Shown: positions 37,648 to 46,553, counted from the first letter of the stretch. The stretch is 64,000 bases of DNA from Pseudomonadota bacterium (GCA_023391815.1 JAEWAF010000102.1:12811-76810), one strand, 5' to 3'. The notes: generated from the sequence alone by a model not told the origin. Made by a program: numbers and translations.

Positions 37648-37811
37648 CTCTGGATTGCGACGGGCGACTATTTATTTCTCATGGACAGCGTTATCAAGTG
37701 ACGCCGTGCCGCGGCAGCGTTGTTTTGAATGATACATTTCGATGAGCGCGACGGATCCAAACGATCCGCCGGCGCATTACATCGAACTTTCAATCGGAAG
37801 CTCAACGCCGC

Positions 37812-38828
37812 ATGTCCGCCATGATCGATACGCCTGTCGACGCGCCCGCCCGCTCCAACGAGATCGTCACGCTGCAAGCTCACATCCTGCAGCAGCAGAC
37901 GCGTTATCCGGAGGCGAGCGGCCAGTTCTCCTGGATTCTGTCGGCGCTCGCGATCTCGGCGAAGATGATTGCCTCGCACGTTCGTCGCGCACGGCTCGAC
38001 GACGTGCTGGGCACGGTGGGCAATCAAAACGTTCAGGGCGAGCAGCAGCAGAAGCTGGACGTCATCGCCAACGACATCCTGTTACGCACGCTCGGTGGCC
38101 GGGAAGGCGTGGCGATCGTCGCCTCGGAAGAAAACGAAGAGCCGGTGATCCTGCGCACCGACGATGCCGCCGAGCGCAAGTACTGCGTGTTGTTCGATCC
38201 GCTGGACGGCTCGTCGAATCTCGATGTCTGCGGCGCCGTCGGCACCATCTTCTCCATCCTGCGCAAGGATCGTCGCTCCCCGCAGCCGCAGTCTTCGCTG
38301 CTGCAGCCGGGAGTGGAGCAGGTCGCCGCCGGCTATGTTCTGTACGGCTCCTCGACCGTGTTCGTGCTGACCATCGGCCTGGGTGTGGATATGTTCGTGC
38401 TGGATCCGGCGTACGGCGCCTTCATGCGCGTGGCCCAGGGCGTGCGCATCCCGAAGGCGCATAAATGCTACTCGGTCAATGAAGGCAACCGGCTCAGCTT
38501 CCCCGAGGGTTATCAGAAGTATCTGGCGTGGGCGCAGGAGCGCGGCTATTCGAGCCGCTATGCCGGCGCGATGGTCGCCGACGTTCATCGCATCCTGTTG
38601 CAAGGCGGCGTGTTCATGTATCCGCCCACCCGCAAGGCGCCCAAGGGCAAGCTACGGCTGATGTACGAAGCCAATCCCATGGCCATGATCGTGGAACAGG
38701 CCGGCGGCAAGGCGCTGAGCGCGCCGAACGAGCGCATCCTCGACGTGCGGCCCACCGACATCCACCAGCGCGTGCCGGTCATCATCGGCAGCAGCGAGGA
38801 AGTGGACCACGTCGCTTCGCACTTGTGA
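37812..38828 (+). CDS. fbp: Fructose-1,6-bisphosphatase class I
   Basis: A 338-residue class I FBPase that hydrolyses fructose 1,6-bisphosphate to fructose 6-phosphate in gluconeogenesis. Metal- and substrate-binding motifs are ASEENEE, DPLDGSSNLDVCGAVGTIF and the C-terminal LMYEANPMAMIVEQAGGKAL. The length is normal. The ATG at 37812 is preceded by a weak GGAAG. It is followed 168 bp later by the ketosynthase gene on the same strand; no functional link is obvious. The enzyme implies growth on non-sugar carbon sources. Confidence 0.96.
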   Translation: MSAMIDTPVDAPARSNEIVTLQAHILQQQTRYPEASGQFSWILSALAISAKMIASHVRRARLDDVLGTVGNQNVQGEQQQKLDVIANDILLRTLGGREGVAIVASEENEEPVILRTDDAAERKYCVLFDPLDGSSNLDVCGAVGTIFSILRKDRRSPQPQSSLLQPGVEQVAAGYVLYGSSTVFVLTIGLGVDMFVLDPAYGAFMRVAQGVRIPKAHKCYSVNEGNRLSFPEGYQKYLAWAQERGYSSRYAGAMVADVHRILLQGGVFMYPPTRKAPKGKLRLMYEANPMAMIVEQAGGKALSAPNERILDVRPTDIHQRVPVIIGSSEEVDHVASHL

Positions 38829-38996
38829 GAAGTCGCGGGGTCCGAGGCCGGGATCCCGCCCATCCAGACTCAATTCAGCCAGGTCGGGGTAGCCGCGGAC
38901 CCCGGTAATCGATCGTGGATGCCCGCGCGTTGCAGCAACCTGTGACGCCGGAGTGTATTCTTCTATTCTGGTGGTTTGAGTCTTTCGGGAAGCTAA

Positions 38997-40844
38997 GTGC
39001 TCACGGCCGATAAAGTTCTGGTGACGGTAGGAACGCCCTGCTCGATTTCGGCAGTGGGCAGCACGGAGACCTATCGCGCGCGTGTCACGAACGCGCCCGA
39101 ATTCATCGCGCTGGCGGCGTTCGACGCCGGCCTGGTGGACATCGATCCGCAAGCCGACGGCTCGCTGAAATTGCGCTGGGTCAATGGCGAGAGCACCACG
39201 ATCGCCGAAATCGAACGTCTGCACGGCCAGCAGCTGCGCGCGTCGCTCGGCATCCGTTATATCGACGAGCTCACCGCCCTGGGCAACGCCGTCGTCACCG
39301 ACGTGGCCGCCTCCCTGCCCCATGACTTCGACCGCGGCGGCTTGCGCAAGCTCGCCGGTCTGACCTATCGCGATGTTCGCGATTCGGCGCTGAAGGACAT
39401 GTATGGCTTGTTCGACGACGACCCGCGGCTGGGTCCATCGTTACAGGCGCAGTTATTTGCCTACAGTGGCTTGGGCGCACTGGCCGCCCTCCCGGTGTCG
39501 CTGTCCGAGCTGATCCCGAATCCGTATGAGTTCCGGGTGGCCGGCGCGACCGCCTTCCCGGGTCTGGATGCGCACGGTCAGTTGCGACCGGCCGGCACCG
39601 TTACGCCGGAAAACGACAAGCTGCGCGACAAGTTCGCCATGCGCCTGGCGAACTCTCTGTCATCGCACGGCCCGGCGCTGCTCTCGACGATGCTTGCGCC
39701 GTCGTACTCGCTGAGCAAGTCGCTCAAGCATCCCGAACTGCTCGACACGTTGCGCTCGGCGAGCGGTTACATGCGCGTACCGCAGACTCCGCTGAACGCC
39801 GTCGGCGCGTGCGCGTCCAGCTCGATCGTGTTCGCCGAGTTCGCGCCGCAGATGGTGCTCGACTATCCGGGCTATCAACGGCCGCAACTGGTGTTGTGGA
39901 CCGCGGCCGACGCGGCGACTCGTCCGAACTGGCAGATCCTCGACGCCTTCGGTCCGGGCGCGCTGATGACCCGAAGCAAGCTGGACGCGATCAACGCCGG
40001 CCGCAGCCCGGCGGAACAGCGCTCGATCGCGGACAGCCTCGCGCCGTTCGACATCGATGCCAACGGCACGGTCGTGGGCGAGGGCGGCTCGGGCCTGATG
40101 ATCACCACGCTCGATTTCGCCTTGCGTAACTTCCTCGATATCACTTCCATCATCGTCGGCTGGGGCCAGAGCGGCGAAGCGGGCGGCAAGGCGCACTTCG
40201 CGGGGGTCGGTTTCGGGGGCGAGAACGCGCTGATGCACGCGTTGGAGCTGGCCTATCGTGGTCACGGCTATCGCGTGTCCGATTTCCAGTATCTGGTCGC
40301 GCACGCTACCGGCACGCGCACAAACTCGAAGACCGATCTCACGACGGCGGCGAACGCGCGGGCCGCGGCTGCGGAAAGACAAGGCATCAAAGGCGCATTG
40401 CCGACGGTGGCCGTCGGAACGCCGAAAGCCGTCGGTGACGGTCACACGATGGGCGAAACCGGATTGAAGGCCGTGTCCCAGGCGTTGCAGTTCCTGCTCG
40501 CCAAGCCCGCAGTGGGTGTGCCCACTCTGCGGCATCTCGATCCGGACCTCGGCGCGGCAGCTGAATCGTTCAAGCTGCAATCGGCGCCAGTGACTGGCAA
40601 CGCCGACGGTGGCGCGTTGTGCGCGACCCAAGGTTTCGGCGGTTACAACGGCGCCATGGCGCTACGCTCGGCGCATGCCGAAGCGTTCGCTCGTTACTCG
40701 CCGGATCGCAAAGTGCTCGCGGCGTATCTCGAGCGCTGGCCCGAGCTACGCCGTGAACGCGAACAGCGCGAGCGTCAGGCCCGCTTGCGCCGTCGCAGCG
40801 CCATCGAACTGGCGCAACTGCATTGCTGGAAAGGGCTGGACTAG
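38997..40844 (+). CDS. Long FabY-like beta-ketoacyl-ACP synthase
   Basis: A 615-residue stand-alone ketosynthase, 200 residues longer than FabB/FabF. The triad is visible: Cys272 in VGACASSS, His436 in VAHATGTRTNSKTD and His483 in VGDGHTMGETGLK, with Lys477 six residues earlier. A Gly-rich C-terminal NADGGALCATQGFGGYNGA segment completes the thiolase fold. The N-terminal ~230 residues are outside the usual fold. Size and HATGT pattern resemble Pseudomonas FabY, which starts fatty acid synthesis by condensing acetyl-CoA with malonyl-ACP. That assignment is from memory of the family and moderately sure. It starts at GTG with GGGAAG upstream and has no acyl carrier or reductase neighbours. Confidence 0.75.
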   Translation: MLTADKVLVTVGTPCSISAVGSTETYRARVTNAPEFIALAAFDAGLVDIDPQADGSLKLRWVNGESTTIAEIERLHGQQLRASLGIRYIDELTALGNAVVTDVAASLPHDFDRGGLRKLAGLTYRDVRDSALKDMYGLFDDDPRLGPSLQAQLFAYSGLGALAALPVSLSELIPNPYEFRVAGATAFPGLDAHGQLRPAGTVTPENDKLRDKFAMRLANSLSSHGPALLSTMLAPSYSLSKSLKHPELLDTLRSASGYMRVPQTPLNAVGACASSSIVFAEFAPQMVLDYPGYQRPQLVLWTAADAATRPNWQILDAFGPGALMTRSKLDAINAGRSPAEQRSIADSLAPFDIDANGTVVGEGGSGLMITTLDFALRNFLDITSIIVGWGQSGEAGGKAHFAGVGFGGENALMHALELAYRGHGYRVSDFQYLVAHATGTRTNSKTDLTTAANARAAAAERQGIKGALPTVAVGTPKAVGDGHTMGETGLKAVSQALQFLLAKPAVGVPTLRHLDPDLGAAAESFKLQSAPVTGNADGGALCATQGFGGYNGAMALRSAHAEAFARYSPDRKVLAAYLERWPELRREREQRERQARLRRRSAIELAQLHCWKGLD

Positions 40845-40878
40845 GATCGAAAGCCGGCCGCTTTCGATCGGCACCCCG

Positions 40879-41256
40879 CTAGCCGGCCTTCTTGCCGGTG
40901 AAGGTACCTTCGCCCAGCTCGCCGAGCTTGACGGTGCCCTTCATGCTCGCGCCCTCGACCGTGCCGGTGTAGCTCACCGCCAGATCCGTGCCCTGCGCGT
41001 TCACCTGAAAGCTGATCGAAATGTCGTTGCCCTTCACCGTGCCGGTCACCGGCGACTCGCCCAGCATGCCCTTGTAGGTGCCGGTGATCTTGGTGCCGTC
41101 CTGCTTCAGGCTGAAATGCGGAGTGCCGGTGCCGGCCTGAGTCTCGACGGTCATATCCCACTCGCCGGCCACGTTGGCGTCGGCGGCCATGCCGACCGTG
41201 CTGAACATCACAGTGGCGGCGGACGCGACGAGAAGCATTCTGCGCAGGCTGTTCAT
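40879..41256 (-). CDS. Small exported beta-barrel-like protein of unknown function
   Basis: A 125-residue protein with a signal peptide ending at GMAA. The mature ~100 residues form repeated strands: VAGEWDMTVETQAGTG, HFSLKQDGTKITGTYKG, VTGTVKGNDISISFQV and ASMKGTVKLGELGEGTF. The alternating G-T-x-K-G pattern resembles small lipocalin- or avidin-like barrels, but I cannot name the family. It is probably periplasmic. The ribosome site AGGGAA precedes the ATG. It converges on the ketosynthase gene. Confidence 0.75.
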   Translation of the reverse strand: MNSLRRMLLVASAATVMFSTVGMAADANVAGEWDMTVETQAGTGTPHFSLKQDGTKITGTYKGMLGESPVTGTVKGNDISISFQVNAQGTDLAVSYTGTVEGASMKGTVKLGELGEGTFTGKKAG

Positions 41257-41472
41257 GACGATTCCCTGGTGTCGATTAGTGAGGTCCAGGGGAATTGTCG
41301 GCGCTCGCCGTCAACGTGAGCAACCTCGTTGACGTTTCATGACGCTGTTCCGATTCGGCCCGCGCAATGGTGACGCGTTTTGCCCTGCGGTCCCGTCGTG
41401 TATGCAACAATAGCCGCGGATGAACAAAGGGACGAAGGACGTCCACGGTGACAGTGTTTAAATAACGAACTG

Positions 41473-42687
41473 ATGTTCCGCGACTTCCGAAAAATCTCAC
41501 CACGCATTTTCTGGCTAGTCTCGCTCGGCGCGCTGGCCGTGCTCTTGGCCGTGGTGGCCGTCCCGCAATGGCTGTCCAAGCAGGCGCGCCTGGAAGTGCT
41601 TCGCTCGCACGTGGCCGAAATTGCGCAGATCGCGGCCAGCGTCGTCGATGGCGACCTGCATCGGCAATTGCTCGAACCGGCCAATTACACGCCCGAGCTG
41701 TATGAGCGAGTGGTCGCGCCGCTGGTGCGCTTCCATTCCGCGGACCCCGAAATTTTTTACGTCTACACGATGATGGAGCGTGGCGGGAAGAGCTACTTCG
41801 TCGTCGACACCGCGGCCTCCAACAAGCTCAAGACCGCGCGCAAGCTACGACCCTCGGCATACATGGAGCCGTTCGAGAGCATCGATGTCGAGCCCGATCC
41901 GGATTATCTGCAGCGGATCGCGGCCGGCGAGACCTACGTCTACCCGAAGTTTCAGCGCGACGTTTACGGCACGTTCCTGTCCGGCCACACGCCTATTTAC
42001 GACAGCCAGGGCCGTTACAGCGGCTTCGTCGGCGTCGACTTCGACATCAAGTATTACCTGGCGCTGGAATCGAGCTTCCGCGCGATCTTCTACGGCTCGG
42101 TGGCGGGCGCGGTGTTGATCGCGCTACTGATCGGCTACATCGTTTCGCGTTATCACTATCACGTGCAGGATCGGATCGACGAGCAGTACCGCATTTCGAT
42201 CCGCGACGAGCTGACCCAGCTGCTGAATCGTCGTGGCGCGCTGAGGTTTGCACGCGAGGCGCTGGCGGCGCGAGCATCGACGTACGCCGTGATCCTGGTC
42301 GATATCGACGACCTGAAAGGGATCAACGATCTGTACGGTCACGCAGCCGGCGACGAGTTCATCATGAAGGTCTCGGACACCATTCGCAGCAGCGTGCGCG
42401 AGAAAGATATCTGTGCGCGCATGGGCGGCGACGAGTTCCTGATCTTCGCCACCGGCTGCGACCTCGACGCGGCGACGGAAATCGCCCGTCGCATTCTGGG
42501 CAAGGTGTATTCGCACGACGGCAACTCCGGCCGCACTCACTTCGGCGTGTCGATCGGAATCTGCGTGGCGCCCGGCGCGGACACGACCTTCGAATTGTTA
42601 TATCGCCAGGCGGACGAAGCGCTGTACAAGGCCAAGCAGGCCGGCCGCAATCGATTCGTGATCTTCGACCCGATGGTCGCCGCCTGA
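41473..42687 (+). CDS. Diguanylate cyclase with periplasmic sensor domain
   Basis: A 404-residue membrane protein. TM1 (about 12-30) and TM2 (about 200-222) bracket a periplasmic sensor of about 165 residues that ends in a Cache-like segment, SGHTPIYDSQGRYSGFVGVDFDI. The GGDEF domain has ILVDIDDLKGINDLYGHAAGDEF, the active-site RMGGDEF and an RxxD inhibitory site (REKD) five residues before it. Synthesis of c-di-GMP with product inhibition is expected. This is the second cyclase within 5 kb; both are apparently active. Confidence 0.92.
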   Translation: MFRDFRKISPRIFWLVSLGALAVLLAVVAVPQWLSKQARLEVLRSHVAEIAQIAASVVDGDLHRQLLEPANYTPELYERVVAPLVRFHSADPEIFYVYTMMERGGKSYFVVDTAASNKLKTARKLRPSAYMEPFESIDVEPDPDYLQRIAAGETYVYPKFQRDVYGTFLSGHTPIYDSQGRYSGFVGVDFDIKYYLALESSFRAIFYGSVAGAVLIALLIGYIVSRYHYHVQDRIDEQYRISIRDELTQLLNRRGALRFAREALAARASTYAVILVDIDDLKGINDLYGHAAGDEFIMKVSDTIRSSVREKDICARMGGDEFLIFATGCDLDAATEIARRILGKVYSHDGNSGRTHFGVSIGICVAPGADTTFELLYRQADEALYKAKQAGRNRFVIFDPMVAA

Positions 42688-42703
42688 GGCGGACGAAATG
42701 GGG

Positions 42704-43855
42704 TCAGGAGGCGCCCCGGGCCCGGGTCCGCACCATCAATCGATGCAGCACGTCCCCGAGCTCTTCGACGGTATTCGGCTTGAGCAGCAGATCCCGCACG
42801 CCGGTCTTCATTGCTGACTCGCGGTCTTTGGCACGTACGTAGCCCGAGGTCATTACGACGGGCACTTCCGGACGTAACTGCAGAACGTGCGAGGCGAACT
42901 CGATGCCCGACATGCTCGGCATCGATAGATCCGTGACCACCGCTTCATAGGCCGCCGGATTGGAACGAAACGCCGCGAGCGCCTCGTTTGCGTCGGTGAA
43001 GCCCGCCACCCGATATCCCAACCGCTGCAACACGCGGCTGATCAGATATACAAGCGACTCTTCGTCATCGACATAGAGAACGCTCTGGCCTTCGCCACGC
43101 GGCACTTGCGAGGCGCGCGTTGGATGCTTGACCGCCGCCTCGTGGAATAGCACAACGTCTTTCGAGGTTTCTTCTTCATTGCCGCTGAACGCCAGGATTT
43201 GAGTGATGATGCCGGCCGCGCGGGTGCCCGCCCGTTGCACCTCGGCCAGCGACAGCTGCGCCGGATGATCGGCCGGCAGATCTTCCGCCGCGAGCCGGGC
43301 ATTGCCACAGATCGCGAGCAGGATGTTGTTGAAGTCATGCGCGATCCCGCCAGCCATGGCCGCGAGCGCGCGACTCTTCTCCAACAGCTCGCGATCGCGC
43401 TCGGCCTGCAAGCGTGCCGTCACGTCACTTGCGAATGCGATGACGCCTTCGTCGGCAGTGCCGCGATCCACCAGCGCCAGATGCCAGTGACATTGCATGT
43501 GACCGCCATCTTTGCGCCGCGTTTCGAGCACTACGCCTTCCGGATATTCGATCCCCGAAAGTAACTTCGGACAGACCTCGTCGATGATGGGGAGGCTGGC
43601 AGGCGTGGCCACCAGGTCATGAATGTGACGGCCGATCGCTTCGGCTTCGGTGTATCCAAACGTGGCGGCCGCAGCGGGATTCCAGGCGCGCACGATATGG
43701 TGGGTGTCCCAGACAATACATGCGAGCGGCGCGCGATCGAGGTACAGCTGCAATCGTTTGTTGATTGCCTGCAGCTGCCGCACGGCGCCGTCCGCGTCTG
43801 AATTGTTACGATTCGCAGGCCGGCGTTTCCGCCACCACTGCGCCAACCCGAACAT
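42704..43855 (-). CDS. PAS-HisKA-REC hybrid sensor lacking the HATPase domain
   Basis: A 383-residue protein. A PAS domain (about 35-145; LDRAPLACIVWDTHHIVRAW...) is followed by a HisKA phosphoacceptor helix with GGIAHDFNNILL (His173). The text then goes in about 30 residues (226-255) directly to a receiver domain with YVDDEES, phospho-acceptor Asp309 in VVTDLSMPSMSG and Lys359 in LLLKP. The ATP-binding HATPase_c domain, which should lie between them, is missing. It cannot autophosphorylate as written. It may be phosphorylated by another kinase, or be the product of an in-frame deletion. It converges on the diguanylate cyclase ending at 42687, suggesting a role in that circuit. Confidence 0.85.
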   Translation of the reverse strand: MFGLAQWWRKRRPANRNNSDADGAVRQLQAINKRLQLYLDRAPLACIVWDTHHIVRAWNPAAAATFGYTEAEAIGRHIHDLVATPASLPIIDEVCPKLLSGIEYPEGVVLETRRKDGGHMQCHWHLALVDRGTADEGVIAFASDVTARLQAERDRELLEKSRALAAMAGGIAHDFNNILLAICGNARLAAEDLPADHPAQLSLAEVQRAGTRAAGIITQILAFSGNEEETSKDVVLFHEAAVKHPTRASQVPRGEGQSVLYVDDEESLVYLISRVLQRLGYRVAGFTDANEALAAFRSNPAAYEAVVTDLSMPSMSGIEFASHVLQLRPEVPVVMTSGYVRAKDRESAMKTGVRDLLLKPNTVEELGDVLHRLMVRTRARGAS

Positions 43856-44060
43856 AACGCCCCGCTGAAAGTAGGTTACTTATCGCGTCTGCGCTGGACG
43901 CGGCTCTTTCTTGTTCCCCTACCGGCAACGTATCACAGCGGATGCGCCGGGCGCGTTGAGCAACTCTCCCGGCTATCGCTTAAGAGAATGGAGTAAGCAC
44001 CCCGGGCCAGGGCGCCTGAGTTATCAACTCTCGATTACAAATATTCCAGTAAATCGGGAT
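43856..44060. other. Intergenic region between hybrid sensor and LysR genes
   Basis: About 205 bases upstream of the hybrid sensor. No gene is supported. A GAGTT-ATC-AACTC stem lies near 44021-44033, just after the LysR stop when read on the minus strand, without a U-tract. Two ATATTCCAG copies flank the end of the LysR gene; their meaning is unclear. Confidence 0.35.
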
Positions 44061-44942
44061 TCAGATATTCCAGCGCTCGCGGCACAACGCAAGGAACCTG
44101 GCGCCAGCTTGCGACAATGGCTGATGACGAAGGTGATAGACACCCACCTGTCGCTCGATACTGGAGAACGGCAGGCCTTCGATGTGTTCGAGCTCGGGCG
44201 GCAACTCAGTCACCAGGTTGGAGACATAAGTCACGGCCTTGCCTTCGGCGACCAGCGCCAGTCGCAATTCCATATGACTCACTTCCCATACCGACGCGAA
44301 CGCATTGCGCAGCCGATCGCCGCTGGGACGGCGGGCCGCCTCGTCGAGATAAGAAGTCACCAGAGGCAAGGTGCGCAGCGTGGCTTGCGGATCGCGCCTG
44401 AGCGCGTCGCGACTGGGATGATCGCGGGCGATCATCAAACGGCGCGTCTCGGCGAAGCAGGAGTACACGGTGAAATAATCGGGCATCGTGTGCTGCAACG
44501 GGCCGAAGCCGACTTCCCAGCGGCCATCGGACACGCCGTGCACGATCTCGCGACTGGGCGCGACGGTCACTTTGAAGCGAGTCAGCGGATTGCGCTCCGA
44601 AAACTCACGCAATAGCGCGATCCCGAAACGCGCATTGGTGGCGGGCGACAGCGCCAGGGACAAAGTGGACAACGCACCGGTCTTGATCTGCGCAATGTCC
44701 GCTAATGTCTCGCGCTCCTCGTTCAGCACCGTCTCCGCATAACGCAGCAGGCGAATGCCCGCTTCGGTCAATTGAGGCGGATTGCCTCGACGTAACAACA
44801 CCGCGCCGAGCCGATGCTCGAGGTTGGCGATGGCCTGGCTCACCGCCGATTGGGATAAGTTCAATCGTTCAGCGGCGCGACTGAAGCCACCGGCCTCCAC
44901 CACGGCATGAAAACAACGGACTTCATTACGCTCGATCTGCAT
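44061..44942 (-). CDS. LysR-family transcriptional regulator
   Basis: A 293-residue LysR-type regulator. The helix-turn-helix reads EVRCFHAVVEAGGFSRAA, LSQSAVSQAIANLEHRLGAVLL and RRGNPPQLTEAG. The effector domain begins at about GALSTLSLALSPATN. The ATG at 44942 is next to the conserved first helix. It is divergent from the citrate synthase-like gene at 45139, with a perfect palindrome between them, so it probably regulates that gene and itself. The effector is unknown. Confidence 0.92.
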   Translation of the reverse strand: MQIERNEVRCFHAVVEAGGFSRAAERLNLSQSAVSQAIANLEHRLGAVLLRRGNPPQLTEAGIRLLRYAETVLNEERETLADIAQIKTGALSTLSLALSPATNARFGIALLREFSERNPLTRFKVTVAPSREIVHGVSDGRWEVGFGPLQHTMPDYFTVYSCFAETRRLMIARDHPSRDALRRDPQATLRTLPLVTSYLDEAARRPSGDRLRNAFASVWEVSHMELRLALVAEGKAVTYVSNLVTELPPELEHIEGLPFSSIERQVGVYHLRHQPLSQAGARFLALCRERWNI

Positions 44943-44960
44943 GTGGTCAATTTTCGCGCA

Positions 44961-44977
44961 GCAGTCGCGACGACTGC
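44961..44977. promoter_or_regulatory. Palindrome between lysR and citrate synthase genes
   Basis: GCAGTCG-CGA-CGACTGC is a perfect 7+7 bp inverted repeat, 19 bases from the LysR start. LysR proteins often bind such sites in divergent promoters. The citrate synthase start is 160 bases away on the other side. Confidence 0.5.
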
Positions 44978-45138
44978 AAATTCGTGAACAACAGCGCCGG
45001 TTTCAGCGAGGGCGATAAGAGTATCGCGGTGGCCGATACGATCACAGCGGCTGATAAACGCATCGTTTCCGGGGCGTCGTGAAGCGCAGCCGGCAGGCGT
45101 AGCTTGAACAGTCATCGAGTCGCGAGGGGAGATGCGTC

Positions 45139-46272
45139 ATGGGCGAGTCCTTGCAACACGTTCACAAGGGTCTGGACGGCGTGATCGTCGATACCACCTC
45201 GGTATCGCTCGTGGACGGCGAAGCGGGGCGTCTTTACTACCGTGGCTACGCCGTCGAGGAGCTGGCGCGTAAACGCTTCGCCGAAGTGATGCACCTGATC
45301 GTGTTCGGCACCCTCCCGGACGCCGATCGGCTGCAGGAAGTCGAAGAGTACTTGTGGGTCGCGGGCCGCCTGCCGCCGGAGCTCGCCGCATCGCTGAGAC
45401 AAATTGCACGACATGGCGAGCATCCGATGGCGACGTTGCAGTCGATCACGTCGCTGCTCGCGTTGGAACCGCCCGCCATCAGCCTGGGTCGCTCGCAGCA
45501 GGAAGAAGAGGCGCTCATCATCGCCGCTCGCATTCCGGCCGCGATCGCCACGATTCACGCGGCGCTACAGGATCATCCCGAGCATCCCTATCCAGCATCG
45601 CGTCGTTACGGCGAGCGTTACCTGCAACTGTTGCATGGGCGTCAGCCGTCATCGATCGAAGTGTCCGCCTTCGAAAGCGCGCAGATCTTGCAGCTCGACC
45701 ATGGGTTCAACGCCAGCACGTTCACCGCGCGCGTGGTCGCTTCGACACTCGCCCCGGCGAGTTCGGCCCTCGCGGCCGCCATGGGCGCGCTATACGGACC
45801 GCTGCATGGTGCCGCCGATCAGCAGGCGCTCGAGATGGCGATCGAAGTCGGCGAGCCTGAACGCGCGCGCCAATTCGTGGCGCATTGCCTTGCAACCGGT
45901 CGCAAGGTGATGGGCATGGGCCATCGCGAGTATCGCGTGGTCGATCCTCGCTCACGCCTGATCCGGGCGTTGGCTCAGCAGGTCGCGCATCGGCCCGAAC
46001 ACATCAAGCTGCTGGATGTGCTGAGCGCCGTCGATGAAGCCTTCATCGAGCAAACTCGTGAGAAACGCCGCACGCTGCGCGCCAACCTGGAGTTCTACAA
46101 AGGTGTCGTCTATCTGGGGCTGGGCATTCCGAAGGAGTTTTTCACCGCCAGCTTCGCCGCCGCGCGCGTGTTCGGGTGGATCGCGCATGTGATGGAACAG
46201 CGACAGGACAATCGCATCATCCGACCCGCCGCGCATTATGTCGGGCCTGCGCCACGTGCGTTGACGCAATAA
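45139..46272 (+). CDS. Citrate synthase-family protein, catalytic Asp replaced by Glu
   Basis: A 377-residue member of the citrate/2-methylcitrate synthase family that condenses an acyl-CoA with an oxoacid. The two active-site His are in place: His223 in GPLHGAAD and His262 in MGHREYRVVDPR. The third residue, normally Asp in NVDFYSG, is Glu318 in ANLEFYKG (codon GAG). The C-terminal GWIAHVMEQ and RPAAHYVGP segments are typical. The ATG has a GAGGGGAG ribosome site. The Asp-to-Glu change is expected to lower activity or change the reaction. The divergent LysR gene likely regulates it. Confidence 0.9.
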   Translation: MGESLQHVHKGLDGVIVDTTSVSLVDGEAGRLYYRGYAVEELARKRFAEVMHLIVFGTLPDADRLQEVEEYLWVAGRLPPELAASLRQIARHGEHPMATLQSITSLLALEPPAISLGRSQQEEEALIIAARIPAAIATIHAALQDHPEHPYPASRRYGERYLQLLHGRQPSSIEVSAFESAQILQLDHGFNASTFTARVVASTLAPASSALAAAMGALYGPLHGAADQQALEMAIEVGEPERARQFVAHCLATGRKVMGMGHREYRVVDPRSRLIRALAQQVAHRPEHIKLLDVLSAVDEAFIEQTREKRRTLRANLEFYKGVVYLGLGIPKEFFTASFAAARVFGWIAHVMEQRQDNRIIRPAAHYVGPAPRALTQ

Positions 46273-46358
46273 ATGAGCTTATGCACGTCGGCGCACTTGT
46301 CAGGTTACGCGCGGGGTGGCTATAGTGCCGTCACGTGACTTAAGTGACTAACCCGCAC

Positions 46359-46445
46359 GTGTCCCATACTTCCTCCCCCATCGCCGTGATCGCCACCCTG
46401 ATCAACGTCGTAGTACCGGTCGTAGCCATCAGTTACGCGCCGTAG
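46359..46445 (+). CDS. ilv leader peptide (attenuation peptide)
   Basis: A 28-codon open frame, GTG to TAG, too short for standard ORF calling. Eleven of 28 residues are Ile, Val or Leu, concentrated in PIAVIATLINVVVPVVAIS. A start at GTG 46344 would add five residues; the ribosome site is weak for both. It sits directly upstream of an attenuator and the acetolactate synthase gene, which is the classic layout for branched-chain amino-acid control. Ribosome stalling at the Val/Ile codons (46380-46430) when charged tRNA is scarce would keep transcription going. Confidence 0.85.
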   Translation: MSHTSSPIAVIATLINVVVPVVAISYAP

Positions 46446-46505
46446 GGGAATTATTAAATTACGAATCTAACGACCCCCGTCGGCGCAAAGCCGGCGGGGG
46501 TTTTT
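46437..46505 (+). terminator. ilv attenuator: terminator and competing antiterminator
   Basis: The terminator is CCCCCGTCGGC (46474-46484), loop GCAAA, GCCGGCGGGGG (46490-46500), then TTTTT: an 11-bp stem with one G-U pair. The competing helix pairs GCGCCG-TA-GGGG (46437-46448) with CCCC-GT-CGGCGC (46475-46486): ten base pairs and a 2-base internal mismatch. The 5' arm of the antiterminator overlaps the end and stop codon of the leader peptide. A ribosome finishing the peptide covers it and lets the terminator form; a stalled ribosome leaves it free. Confidence 0.88.
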
Positions 46506-46553
46506 CGTTTCTGACGCCGGCGTTGCCGATGTGGGTTCCTGACAGGAGCCACG

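Noticed and set aside
38829..38996. Terminator between fbp and the ketosynthase gene
   Set aside because: GGGGTCCG and CGGACCCC could pair over about 60 bases, but there is no compact stem-loop with a T-run.
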